A DNA stretch of 64,000 bases. Origin: CATOSD01 sp034422735 (lineage in GTDB: Bacteria; Chloroflexota; Dehalococcoidia; Lucifugimonadales; CATOSD01). Positions 33,681 to 43,629 of the stretch are shown here, piece after piece. Made by a program: the position numbers and the translations under genes. The stretch spans positions 1-64,000 of the forward strand of contig DAOUJL010000029.1 of the NCBI GenBank assembly GCA_034422735.1, in the 5' to 3' direction. A model generated the notes under the pieces. It did no database searches. It was not told where the DNA came from and saw nothing but the letters and a program-made list of their open reading frames with translations. Position 1 is the stretch's first letter. Each line of letters opens with the position of its first letter.

Positions 33681-33722
33681 ACACCCCCATCCTAGCCTTC
33701 CCCCTGCGAGGGGGAAGGGACT
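33681..33722. repeat. REP-like palindrome, type 1
   Basis: ACACCCCCATCCTAGCCTTC and CCCCTGCGAGGGGGAAGGGA, 5 bp after the rpmA stop, possibly shaping the transcript end between rpmA and rpmE. Confidence 0.87.
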
Positions 33723-33760
33723 CTCGAAAGCTGCCGAATAGCACACCGAGTAAGAGATAG

Positions 33761-33964
33761 ATGAAGACCGGCATACACCCAACCTACTACCCCGAGGCGA
33801 CCGTCACCTGCTCCTGCGGGAGGTCGTACACCACCGGCGCCACCAAGCCGGAGTTGCGCGTGGAGATCTGCAACCTGTGCCACCCGTTCTTCACGGGCGA
33901 GCAGCGGATCGTCGACACCGAGGGCCGCGTCGAGCGCCTCAAGCGCCGCTTCAACCTCCAGTAG
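33761..33964 (+). CDS. rpmE: Ribosomal protein bL31 (zinc-binding form)
   Basis: A 67-residue 50S protein. C17-x-C19 and C37-x2-C40 make the zinc site of the C+ form. MKTGIHPTYYPEATVTCSCG and CHPFFTGEQRIVDT are typical. It is followed after 86 bp by the DUF1385 gene, an arrangement often seen in Chloroflexota and Firmicutes. Confidence 0.96.
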   Translation: MKTGIHPTYYPEATVTCSCGRSYTTGATKPELRVEICNLCHPFFTGEQRIVDTEGRVERLKRRFNLQ

Positions 33965-34050
33965 GCGCAGCGCTGGCAGTAGGCCCCGCCCTGACTTCCC
34001 GTCGCACCACCTCGCCAACGGCCGCCCGCGCGCCGTCCCGGAGGTGAGCC

Positions 34051-34932
34051 GTGCGGAATAGACCCACCTACGGCGGCCAGGCCGTCATCGAGGGCGTGAT
34101 GATCCGCGGCCAGCACAACGTGTGCGTCGCGGTGCGCCGCCCGGACGGCAGCGTCGCCATCCGCCAGCAACCGCTCAGTCCCCTCTTCACCGGCGCGGCC
34201 CGCAGGGTTCCGCTCGTGCGCGGCGTCATCGCGCTCGCCGAGACGCTCACGCTGGGCATGAAGGCGCTCAACTTCTCTGCGAACGTGGGGATGGAGGCGG
34301 AGGGCGAGGAGATGAGCGGCGCGGCGATGGCGCTGATGATGGCGGTGTCGCTGACGTTCGCCATCGGCGTCTTCTTCCTGGCTCCGCTGTTCGCCAGCGA
34401 ATGGCTGGAGGGGCTGTTCGACTCCGCGCTCTACGCCAACATCGCCGAGGGGGTCATCCGGCTGGTGTTCTTCCTGGTCTACATCGTGCTCATCGGGCGG
34501 ATGAACGACATCCGGCGCGTGTTCATGTACCACGGCGCCGAGCACATGACGGTGCACGCCCAGGAGCGGGGGGACCCGCTGGAGGTGGCGGAGATTCGCA
34601 AGTACTCCACGGCACACCCGCGGTGCGGCACGGCGTTCCTGCTGGTGGTGATGGTGGTGTCCGTGGTGGCGTTCGTATTCGTGGGGCGGGAGCCGCTGTG
34701 GTGGCTGGTGGCGTCGCGCGTGGTGCTGATTCCGGTGATAGCGGCGGTGAGCTACGAGCTGATCCGGCTGAGCGGGATGTTCGCGGGCAACCCGCTGGTG
34801 GGGCTGATAACGGGGCCGAGCCTGGCGCTGCAGCGGCTGACGACGCGGGAGCCGACGGACGACCAGATCGAGATCGCGATCGAGGCGATGCGGCTGACGC
34901 TGGAGGCGGACGCCTCTTCGCCCGCGCCTTAG
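34051..34932 (+). CDS. DUF1385 membrane protein (YqhQ-like)
   Basis: A 293-residue protein. The N-terminal YGGQAVIEGVMIRGQHNVCV and VPLVRGVIALAETLTLGMKAL are DUF1385 signatures. About four or five membrane segments follow (MMAVSLTFAIGVFFLAPLF, VIRLVFFLVYIVLIG, FLLVVMVVSVVAFVFV, VVLIPVIAAVSYEL). The conserved YHGAEHMTVHAQERG with two His may bind a metal and faces the cytosol. The function is unknown. Its stop overlaps the convergent hisIE stop by 4 bp. Confidence 0.88.
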   Translation: MRNRPTYGGQAVIEGVMIRGQHNVCVAVRRPDGSVAIRQQPLSPLFTGAARRVPLVRGVIALAETLTLGMKALNFSANVGMEAEGEEMSGAAMALMMAVSLTFAIGVFFLAPLFASEWLEGLFDSALYANIAEGVIRLVFFLVYIVLIGRMNDIRRVFMYHGAEHMTVHAQERGDPLEVAEIRKYSTAHPRCGTAFLLVVMVVSVVAFVFVGREPLWWLVASRVVLIPVIAAVSYELIRLSGMFAGNPLVGLITGPSLALQRLTTREPTDDQIEIAIEAMRLTLEADASSPAP

Positions 34933-35549
34933 CCCTGGCGCTGGCGCAGCTCCTCCCAGACGTCCTCGGGGCGGGCGCCGACGGCGGCGAGCAGCACCAG
35001 CGCGTGGTACACGAGGTCGCCAAGCTCCTCCACCACGGCGTCGGCGTCGCCCTTGACGGCGGCGATGGCCGTTTCGCCCGCCTCCTCGATGACCTTCTGG
35101 CTGATGCGGTCCACGCCGCTGCGCAGCAGCGCCGACGTGTAGCTGCCCTCCGGCATGGCGCGCTTGCGGTCCTGGATCACCGAGAACACGTCCTCGACCA
35201 CGCCCGGGCCACCCTCCGCCTTCACGAACTCGGGCAGCTCCTCGAACGAGGTGAAGAAGCAGGTGTCGTTGCCGGTGTGGCATATCGGGCCGTCGGGGTT
35301 GACCTTGAGCAGGATGGTGTCGCCGTCGCAGTCGAGGGACGCGGACTCTATGCGCATGTAGTTGCCGGAGACCTCGCCCTTGTGCCACAGGTCCGACCGG
35401 CTGCGGCTGTAGAACCACACCTCGCCGCCCTCCATGGTGCGCTTGAGCGAGCCGGGGTTCATGTAGCCCAGCATGATGACGTCGCCGGTTTGGGCGTTCT
35501 GCGCGACAGCGGGAACCAGTCCCTTCTCGTCCAACTGTAGCTCGATCAC
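34929..35549 (-). CDS. hisIE: Bifunctional phosphoribosyl-AMP cyclohydrolase / phosphoribosyl-ATP pyrophosphatase
   Basis: A 206-residue enzyme for histidine steps 2 and 3. HisI domain (1-~110): MLGYMNPGSLKRTMEGGEVW, SRSRSDLWHKGEVSGN, DCDGDTILLKV and CHTGNDTCFF, with metal ligands Asp/Cys. HisE domain (~115-206): YTSALLRSGVDRISQKVIEE and AVVEELGDLVYHALVLL (MazG-like Glu/Asp cluster). It lies after truB on the minus strand (48 bp gap), away from hisH/A/F. Confidence 0.94.
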   Translation of the reverse strand: MIELQLDEKGLVPAVAQNAQTGDVIMLGYMNPGSLKRTMEGGEVWFYSRSRSDLWHKGEVSGNYMRIESASLDCDGDTILLKVNPDGPICHTGNDTCFFTSFEELPEFVKAEGGPGVVEDVFSVIQDRKRAMPEGSYTSALLRSGVDRISQKVIEEAGETAIAAVKGDADAVVEELGDLVYHALVLLAAVGARPEDVWEELRQRQG

Positions 35550-35597
35550 GTTCTCACCTCATCAGGATGTCTGGTTTTCGTCCGCGCCGGGGTTGCG

Positions 35598-36551
35598 CTA
35601 CCCTCGGCGCGTCCTTCCGCGGCTGGGCGTGCCCTGCTGGAACACCTTCTCGGGACGCCAGCGCCTGGACTCCGCGTCGAACGTGAGCACCGCGACGAAC
35701 ACGCCGTCCACGCCGTACACGCGGCACCGCGCGCCGTCCTCGGCGACGGGGATGCGCGACTCGGGTGGTATGGGCTGGCCGTTGCGCAGGAGCTGCTGCG
35801 TGCGCCTGCCCACGATGGCCGCAGGCTGCTCGTATAGCGCGGCGTCCGGGGCGTGCATGTGCTCCGCCCAGGTGTCCTCGATGAAGTGCTCCTCCGCGTC
35901 GTCGAGGTCCACCGCGTCGTCGACGTGGAAGCCGCCGCTCCGCAGGCGCGCCAGGCTCTTCAGGTGGCCGCCGCAGCCCAGGGTCTCGCCGACGTCGTGG
36001 GCGAACGAGCGCATGTAGAAGCCGCGTCCGCAGCCGACCTCGACGCTGATGACGGGGGGCGTCCAGTCCAGCAGGCGCGTCCAGTACACCGTCACGTCCC
36101 GCGCCTCGCGCTCCACCTCGATGCCCTGTCGCGCCAGGTCGTAGAGCCGCTTGCCCTGTCGCTTGAGCGCGCTGTACATCGGCGGCACCTGCTTCACCGT
36201 GCCCAGGTAGGGCGCGATGGCCGCCTCCACGTCCTCCAGCGTCACGCCGTCCGCCGGGCGCTCCTCGACCACCTGGCCCATGGAGTCGTAGGTGTCGGTG
36301 GTGACGCCCAGCTCTATTTCGGCCCTGTACTCCTTCTGGCCGTCGACCAGGTACTCCATCATCCGGGTTGCCTGCCCGAAGCAGATGGGCACCACGCCGG
36401 TCGCCACCGGGTCGAGGGTGCCGCCGTGGCCCACCTTCTTCTGGCGGCTGGCGCGCTTGAGACGGCGCACCACCTCCATGGAGGTGATGCCGTAGGGCTT
36501 GTTGACGTTGAGGATGCCGTTCATCACCGGCGCCCTGGGTACTCTAGCCAT
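35598..36551 (-). CDS. truB: tRNA pseudouridine(55) synthase
   Basis: A 317-residue enzyme making the universal pseudouridine in the tRNA T-loop. D47 in HGGTLDPVATGV is catalytic. MYSALKRQGKRLYDLARQG and GRGFYMRSFAHDVGE follow, with a C-terminal PUA-like domain (RRTQQLLRNGQPIP). ATG 36551 is chosen because CGGAGG, inside rbfA, lies 6-7 bp upstream and the genes overlap by 8 bp. MNGILNVNKPYG, 9 codons later, is an alternative start. Confidence 0.95.
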   Translation of the reverse strand: MARVPRAPVMNGILNVNKPYGITSMEVVRRLKRASRQKKVGHGGTLDPVATGVVPICFGQATRMMEYLVDGQKEYRAEIELGVTTDTYDSMGQVVEERPADGVTLEDVEAAIAPYLGTVKQVPPMYSALKRQGKRLYDLARQGIEVEREARDVTVYWTRLLDWTPPVISVEVGCGRGFYMRSFAHDVGETLGCGGHLKSLARLRSGGFHVDDAVDLDDAEEHFIEDTWAEHMHAPDAALYEQPAAIVGRRTQQLLRNGQPIPPESRIPVAEDGARCRVYGVDGVFVAVLTFDAESRRWRPEKVFQQGTPSRGRTRRG

Positions 36552-36906
36552 TCACGGCCTCCGGGTTGGCGGCGGCGTCCTCGATCATATCCGAGAGCAG
36601 CGCGCCGCGCTCGATGGACTCGTCGAGCTGGAACTTGAGGAAAGGCATGACTTTCAGCGTCACGTTGTCGCGGACGGTCCGGTGGATGTAGCCGGACGCG
36701 GAGTTGAGCGCGTCCATGGTGCCGCGCTTGTCCTCGTCGCCGCCGAGCACGCTGACGTACACCTTAGCGAAACGCATGTTGGAGGTGGTGTCCACGTGCG
36801 TCACGCTGACGACCTGCGAGAGCCGGGGGTCGCGCAGGTCGTTGGCCACGACGCGGCTTATCTCTTTGCGCAGGAGCATGTTCACGCGGTCGATCCGCCG
36901 GTTCAT
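36544..36906 (-). CDS. rbfA: 30S ribosome-binding factor A
   Basis: A 120-residue KH-domain assembly factor for 16S rRNA maturation. RRIDRVNMLLRKEISRVVAN, DPRLSQVVSVTHVDTTSN, FAKVYVSVLG and VMPFLKFQLDESIERG are typical. ATG 36906 follows GAGG. The in-frame upstream codons derive from a palindromic repeat. It overlaps truB by 8 bp. Confidence 0.94.
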   Translation of the reverse strand: MNRRIDRVNMLLRKEISRVVANDLRDPRLSQVVSVTHVDTTSNMRFAKVYVSVLGGDEDKRGTMDALNSASGYIHRTVRDNVTLKVMPFLKFQLDESIERGALLSDMIEDAAANPEAVNG

Positions 36907-36944
36907 GGGAAGCCTCGGTACTGGCGATGGCGGGTGCAACGGAC

Positions 36945-37021
36945 TCACCCCCATCCTAACCTTCCCCCTGCGAGGGGGAAGGGACAATTACAGGCAGCCC
37001 CCGTCGAGGGGGAAGGGGACT
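36945..37021. repeat. Two REP-like palindromes, type 1
   Basis: CACCCCCATCCTAACCTTCC with CCCCTGCGAGGGGGAAGGGA, then GCCCCCGTCGAGGGGGAAGG. They separate infB from rbfA inside the nusA operon. Confidence 0.87.
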
Positions 37022-37029
37022 ATGAGCGG

Positions 37030-38874
37030 CTAGCTCACCTGCTCGGTGCGGTAGGCTTCCAGCACGTCGTCTTCCTCGTAGTCGTGGAAGCCCTCCAGGG
37101 TGATGCCGCCCTCCAGGCCGTTGGCGACCTCTCTCACGTCGTCGCGGAAGTGCTTGAGGCTCACGATGGGGCCCTCGTACAGCACCTGGCCGGCGCGCAG
37201 CAGGTGGATCGTCGAATCGCGGGCGATCTTGCCGTCGTTGACGTAGAAGCCCGCCGCCTTGGCCCTGCGGCCCAGGCTGAATATCGCCCGCACCGTGGCC
37301 CGGCCCTCCAGCACGTCGCGGTACACCGGGTCCAGCAGACCGGTGAGCGCACGCTCCACGTCGTCCACGAGGTTGTAGATGATGCTGTAGAAGCGGATGT
37401 CCACGCCCTCCTGGCTCGCCAGGGTGCGCGCGCCGGGCTCGATCCGGCTGTTGAAGGCGATCACGATGGCTTTGGACGCCACCGCCAGCAGAATGTCGCT
37501 CTCGGTTATGCTGCCGCTGGCGGCGTGAACGAGCGTCACTTTCGTCTGCTCGGTGTTGAGACGCTCCAGCGCGTTCTTCACCGCGTCCACCGTGCCCTGC
37601 ACGTCGGTCTTGACGATCAGGTTCAGCGCCTTCACCTCGCCCGACTCAATCCTGGTGTACACGTCCTCGAGCGTGGGGCCGGAGGCGGACTGCAGCTCGC
37701 GCTGCCGCTGCCGGTCCTCCACTATCTGCCGGGCCGTCTTCTCGTCCGGCGCCGCCTCGAACACCTCGCCCGCCTGTGGCAGGCCGGACACGCCCAGGAT
37801 CTCGACCGGCTGGGAGGGACCGGCGTGCTTGATGCGCCTGCCCCTGTCCGTGAACATGGCCTTCACCCTGCCGCGCACCTCGCCCAGTACGATGTTGTCG
37901 CCCACGCTCAGCGTGCCCGCCTGCACCAGCACCGTGGCAATCGAGCCGCGCTGCTTGTCGATGCGCGCCTCCACCACCACGCCGCGGGCGGGCCGTTGCG
38001 GGTTGGCCTTCAGTTCGCCGATCTCGGCGACCACCATCACGTTCTCGAGCAGGTCGGGTATGCCGTCGCCCCTCAGCGCCGAGATCGGCACCGCGATAAC
38101 GTCGCCGCCCCACTCCTCGATGAGCAGGTCCTGCTCGGCGAGCTGGCGCTTCACGCGCTCCTGGTCCGCGTTCGGGATATCGATCTTGTTGATGGCGACG
38201 ACGATGGGCACGCCCGCGGCCTTCACGTGGTCTATCGCCTCGATGGTCTGCGGCATGATGCCGTCGTCCGCCGCGATCACCAGGATCGCGATGTCGGTGA
38301 CCTGCGCGCCGCGCGCGCGCATCGCGGTGAACGCCTCGTGGCCGGGCGTGTCCAGGAAGGAGATGGCCGAGCCGTCGAAGTCGATCTGGTAGGCGCCGAT
38401 GTGCTGCGTTATGCCGCCCGCCTCACCGCTCACCACGTCGCTGTTGCGCAGCGAGTCCAGCAGCGTGGTCTTGCCGTGGTCCACGTGGCCCAGAATCGTC
38501 ACCACCGGCGGGCGGGACTCCAGCAGGTCCGGGTCCTCGTCGTCGGTGGACACCACCATCGAGCCGGAAGGCTGGTCCGGCTCGACCAGCGGCAGGACGT
38601 CGAAGCCCAGGGACTCCGCGATGAGCGCGGCCGTCTCATGCTCCACCACCTCGTTGATGGTGTACATGAAGCCGTTGCGCATGAACTCCTTGATCACCTC
38701 GATGGGATTGAGGCCCATCAGGTCCGCGAGGTCGTGGATGGTGATGGCGACCGGAATCTCGATCGCGTAGTCGACCGGGGCGGTCTGCTGGCCGCCCGCG
38801 TTGGCGTATGTCGTCTGCCTGGCCGGGCCGTAGCTGGCCCTTGCCGGTCGTCGTCCCCTGGTGCTGCTAGTCAT
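37030..38874 (-). CDS. infB: Translation initiation factor IF-2 (short form)
   Basis: A 614-residue GTPase that places fMet-tRNA on the 30S subunit. G1 is GHVDHGKTT from residue 129, G3 is DTPGH, G4 is NKID. Domains II-IV run to the C-terminus (SLKHFRDDVREVANGLEGGI). The N-terminal region is only about 120 residues, much shorter than E. coli IF-2, and holds a single IF2_N-like helix (DLADLMGLNPIEVIKEFMRN). The start overlaps the rnpM stop as ATGA. Confidence 0.96.
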   Translation of the reverse strand: MTSSTRGRRPARASYGPARQTTYANAGGQQTAPVDYAIEIPVAITIHDLADLMGLNPIEVIKEFMRNGFMYTINEVVEHETAALIAESLGFDVLPLVEPDQPSGSMVVSTDDEDPDLLESRPPVVTILGHVDHGKTTLLDSLRNSDVVSGEAGGITQHIGAYQIDFDGSAISFLDTPGHEAFTAMRARGAQVTDIAILVIAADDGIMPQTIEAIDHVKAAGVPIVVAINKIDIPNADQERVKRQLAEQDLLIEEWGGDVIAVPISALRGDGIPDLLENVMVVAEIGELKANPQRPARGVVVEARIDKQRGSIATVLVQAGTLSVGDNIVLGEVRGRVKAMFTDRGRRIKHAGPSQPVEILGVSGLPQAGEVFEAAPDEKTARQIVEDRQRQRELQSASGPTLEDVYTRIESGEVKALNLIVKTDVQGTVDAVKNALERLNTEQTKVTLVHAASGSITESDILLAVASKAIVIAFNSRIEPGARTLASQEGVDIRFYSIIYNLVDDVERALTGLLDPVYRDVLEGRATVRAIFSLGRRAKAAGFYVNDGKIARDSTIHLLRAGQVLYEGPIVSLKHFRDDVREVANGLEGGITLEGFHDYEEDDVLEAYRTEQVS

Positions 38875-39212
38875 AGTCCCGCTCCGTTGTCATGCCGCTC
38901 GCCCACGCGGTGGCAGGGTGATGGTGCCGAAGTCGTTTCTTCCGCCAGCGCCTCGAGCGACCGGACCAGTTGAGTCCAGTCGTCATCGGACAGTTTCGTG
39001 CGCAGGTTGTGTTCCAGCCGGCCCCGCCTGAGCGTCGCGACCGCGCAGTCTCCCGCCCCGCACACGTAAGCGCCTCTGCCGGCCGCCCGTCCCGACGGGT
39101 CCACGACGACGCCCTGCGGCGATGCGGCGATCCGCACCAGCTCGCGCTTGTCCGCTTTTCTGCCGCAGGCGACGCACGTCCGTACCGGTCTGCGGCGCGG
39201 CCTGGGCGGCAT
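38871..39212 (-). CDS. rnpM: RNase P modulator RnpM / YlxR-family protein (DUF448)
   Basis: A 113-residue small RNA-binding protein. RTCVACGRKADKRELVRIAA and GRGAYVCGAGDCAVATLRRG are the YlxR signatures. The family member in B. subtilis binds and modulates RNase P. It lies between nusA and infB as usual, 2 bp after nusA and overlapping infB by 4 bp. The C-terminal ~25 residues (TTSAPSPCHRVGE...) are not conserved and may reflect extension into the overlap. Confidence 0.9.
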   Translation of the reverse strand: MPPRPRRRPVRTCVACGRKADKRELVRIAASPQGVVVDPSGRAAGRGAYVCGAGDCAVATLRRGRLEHNLRTKLSDDDWTQLVRSLEALAEETTSAPSPCHRVGERHDNGAGL

Positions 39213-39214
39213 CT

Positions 39215-40924
<1,710 letters not shown>

Positions 40925-41003
40925 CCTGTGGCCACCTCCTGTCCGGTTTGGCTTTTGCCGGTCGCCCCTAGTCTATCCCTCTCGCGAAAGTGCCATTAAC
41001 AAA

Positions 41004-41027
41004 GAAAGTGGGGGCCAGCCCACTTTC
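41004..41027. terminator. Hairpin upstream of nusA: terminator-like or leader element
   Basis: GAAAGTGGGGGCCAGCCCAC followed by TTTC forms a perfect AAAGTGGG/CCCACTTT stem. Read on the minus strand it is followed by the T-rich CTTTGTT, so it could end the ptuA-ptuB transcript about 170 bp downstream of ptuB, or act in the nusA leader 80 bp before the start codon. A second perfect stem (GGGGGT/ACCCCC) lies near 41096-41114. Confidence 0.5.
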
Positions 41028-41192
41028 AAAAGAAATCCACCGCTATGATGGGCGCTAGTTTACCACCATAACCCCCGGCACACAACCTTTTTTGCGGGGG
41101 GTTCGGACACCCCCTTTCCCAAGCGCGAGGGGGCCGCTACGACGCTTTGCCGCCGTGGGGGAGAGGGTTAGGGTGTGGCGGTCATCCGGCTG

Positions 41193-41855
41193 CTAATCCG
41201 TCAGAAACTGATCCGGGGAATAACCTCGTTCGTCCAACCAACTCCGTACTATGCTTGACAGCTGGGTTTCTCGCGACGCGAATTGTGTCAGGTGGGCAGC
41301 TCCGTTGGCGTCCAACTCACGTGGACTCTCAGGCATCGCCGCTGAGAACAAGATAAGCCAAAGGACTCTCTTTTTCCGGTGGTGGAAATCATTGAGTTTG
41401 AGCGCCCTGATAGTCTCCGCCGCCATCTCACGCCGTTGAGAACTCAGAGACTCGAGCGGCTTGATGAACCCCGTCTGCGTGTCGAAGGCAAAGAAGTGCT
41501 CCGGACGATCCGACGCTAAGGCAGCGCACGGGTCCACGAATCCTGTCGCAGGCCAACGGTCCGACTTGGCTCTGTTGCAGTCGTGGCATGCGAACAACCA
41601 GTTGGCCCAGGTGTAGACAAGGTTCGGGAATCTACTCTTGGGTCGAAAGTGGTCTACTTCTCCACGCGTAGACTCTTCACAGTAGGCGCAGATGCCAAAG
41701 AACACACGCTCCAGGTCGGCGCGGAAGAGACGCCAGTGAGAGTCGGTAGGTCTTTCGCCAACTCGGTGAGTGTAGTGGCTGATCCACCGCGGTGTGTAGT
41801 GGTCTCGAACCGGCGCCAGGCCCGACGGCTCAGGCCCACGGTCAACCCAGTGCAT
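41193..41855 (-). CDS. ptuB: HNH endonuclease, Septu PtuB-like
   Basis: A 220-residue nuclease. The zinc-linked HNH module is C56-x2-C59, E66-V-D68-H69-F-x-P-K73, N85-W, C90-x2-C93-N...K97. The surrounding phrase VDHFRPKSRFPNL...W..NWLFACHDCN matches PtuB and related HNH partners of AAA ATPases. The C-terminal ~110 residues are helical and of unknown role. It starts 2 bp after the ATPase gene stop. In Septu, the ATPase holds the nuclease until infection. Activity here is inferred from family and synteny. Confidence 0.82.
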   Translation of the reverse strand: MHWVDRGPEPSGLAPVRDHYTPRWISHYTHRVGERPTDSHWRLFRADLERVFFGICAYCEESTRGEVDHFRPKSRFPNLVYTWANWLFACHDCNRAKSDRWPATGFVDPCAALASDRPEHFFAFDTQTGFIKPLESLSSQRREMAAETIRALKLNDFHHRKKRVLWLILFSAAMPESPRELDANGAAHLTQFASRETQLSSIVRSWLDERGYSPDQFLTD

Positions 41856-41857
41856 CG

Positions 41858-43213
41858 CTAGGCGCCCAGCTCCTCGACATCGCCTTCACTTCGCAACACA
41901 CTTTGCCCGTTGTTGACCCTGGCTCGCTCCAATTCCTCAGCGAACCTCAACACCTCGGCAGACCCCGGTCCCTTCAGCAGGTCAGCCCTCACAGCGTGAC
42001 GCAACTGGGCGAGTTCCTCAGCCTCAGCATCTGAAAGTACGCTCTTGTCTTCCAGTTCCTGGTATCGGCTGGCGCGATCAGCAGTCGCCTTATCCGTTGG
42101 ATTGCTCACGTCCATGTACTGTCTCAGTACTTCGTCGACGGTCCAGCCGGCAATGTCCGACTCATTCACCGATACCGTGATCTTGCCCTCGCTGTCGCGG
42201 CGCAGCAGTTGGATCTGACCCTCGCTCAGGCCCGCCAGCATCAACGGAGAATGAGTGGAGCAGAAAATCTGCAGGCTGGGGAAGCTGTGAGTCAGGGCCG
42301 GAATGATGCGCCTCTGCCACGTCGGGTGCAGGTGGGCGTCAATCTCGTCGACAATCGCGATACCCGGCTTGTCGTTCAGGTCAGAAGGGAAGTCGTAGTA
42401 TTCGGCGTATCTCAGCAGCAGGTGGGCCACGAATTGAACGATAGACTGGGTTCCCTGGCTCAGCACATCGAGGGGAAGGTCGCCGTCAGGAGTCCGAAAT
42501 GACGGGTACAGACCCTGCTCGTCCTCAGCCACTCCAAGGAATTCGATAGGGAAGTCTCCGGTAATCTCCGAGGCGATCTCTGCGACCTGTTTGAGGTATG
42601 TCCTGATGATCGGCTTCTCTGTTCTCGCCGCCGCGTAATCCAGGTTGATGAAGCGCTGCTTCATTGCTCTGTCGTCGACTAAAGTGTTGCCGGCCATCAT
42701 CAGTCTACTGCGTTTGAGTAATTCGGGGCGACTCTCGTTGATTACTTCCTGCCTTACGGCTTGTCTAAACGCCTCCAGCCCCATCCGCTTTACGACTTCC
42801 GGCAACTCCTCCGCGAGCTGGTCAAGAGACTCGTTAGACTCTGACTCCATGTTTCGGGATACAGTTGGCCCAGAAGACCTGTAGTTTGTGCTTACCCTCT
42901 GGGCGGGCACATAGCTTGTGTAGCCCACCTTTTCATAGACAGAGATCATTCCATTAACGTCAGCTGGCAAATTTCCGTCGATGCTTTCGGCTCCTGTCGA
43001 AGTGGAGATGCTCAACCTCCAAGATGCTCGATCTGACCTGATCACCTTGCTTGGCATCGTAAAGGGGTAGACTAGCAACTCGCCAAGAACCCACAGCAGG
43101 GTCGACTTGCCGGAGTTGTTCGGCCCCGTGATTACGTTCACGTGTGGGTCGAACTCAAACTCAATTGCATCGAATGGCCCGACATCGGAAATGTGCAAGC
43201 TGATTACGGGCAT
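41858..43213 (-). CDS. ptuA: AAA ATPase, Septu PtuA-like
   Basis: A 451-residue ABC/SMC-type ATPase. HISDVGPFDAIEFEFDPHVN leads to Walker A at 30-37 (GPNNSGKS). LPLDVLSQGTQSIVQFVAHL is the signature region, GIAIVDEIDAHLHP Walker B, and IFCSTHSPLMLAGL the H-loop. The C-terminal ~120 residues (DEVLRQYMDVSNPTDKATAD, EAEELAQLRHAVRADLLKG) are a helical region found in PtuA and Septu-like ATPases. CGGAG precedes the ATG. Codon use is notably less GC-rich than in the flanking nusA and nuo genes, consistent with transfer. Confidence 0.82.
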   Translation of the reverse strand: MPVISLHISDVGPFDAIEFEFDPHVNVITGPNNSGKSTLLWVLGELLVYPFTMPSKVIRSDRASWRLSISTSTGAESIDGNLPADVNGMISVYEKVGYTSYVPAQRVSTNYRSSGPTVSRNMESESNESLDQLAEELPEVVKRMGLEAFRQAVRQEVINESRPELLKRSRLMMAGNTLVDDRAMKQRFINLDYAAARTEKPIIRTYLKQVAEIASEITGDFPIEFLGVAEDEQGLYPSFRTPDGDLPLDVLSQGTQSIVQFVAHLLLRYAEYYDFPSDLNDKPGIAIVDEIDAHLHPTWQRRIIPALTHSFPSLQIFCSTHSPLMLAGLSEGQIQLLRRDSEGKITVSVNESDIAGWTVDEVLRQYMDVSNPTDKATADRASRYQELEDKSVLSDAEAEELAQLRHAVRADLLKGPGSAEVLRFAEELERARVNNGQSVLRSEGDVEELGA

Positions 43214-43629
43214 AGTGAAGATCTCCGTGAGATGATTGAGTTGGAAGAGCGCGACTCTACGAAGACGAACCCGAGCGTAGCAATGAGCTACACTTGCGTC
43301 AATACGTTGACATCGACACTCCCAACGCAGGGCCGTCTCCAGAAGCTACCACCCCCATCCTGGCCTTCCCCCATCGAGGGGGAAGGGAGTTCTGGAAATC
43401 CTAGCCTCCCGCCATTAGGGGGGATTTTGCGAAGGCTGTGGTCCCTTCACGCCCCAGCATTGCCTACCCCTTGCCCTTGCGCTAAACTATCTGGCGTGCC
43501 GCGGGGGGAGCGCGTTCCCGCGTTCGCGGGAATGACGAATGAGGGTGCGGGGATGACGAGTGAGGGCGCGGGAATGACGACCCAAGCCGCGAACTCGACG
43601 CCAATCTGCCGATGCCGAGAGGACGCTAG
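43214..43629. repeat. Repeat-filled gap between ptuA and nuoL
   Basis: About 415 bp with no gene. It holds a type-1 palindrome (43350-43388), a related CCTCCCGCCATTAGGGGGGA hairpin (about 43404-43423) and, at 43500-43580, the CCCGCGTTCGCGGGAATGAC palindrome followed by three degenerate copies of GGGxATGACGA(A/G)TGAGGG. No promoter for nuoL is obvious. Confidence 0.8.

Noticed and set aside
36499..38973. Long plus-strand open frame of 824 codons opposite infB, rbfA and truB
   Set aside because: It is antisense to three highly conserved genes. Its His/Arg/Val-rich composition is the mirror of GC-rich coding sequence, and it crosses palindromic repeats.
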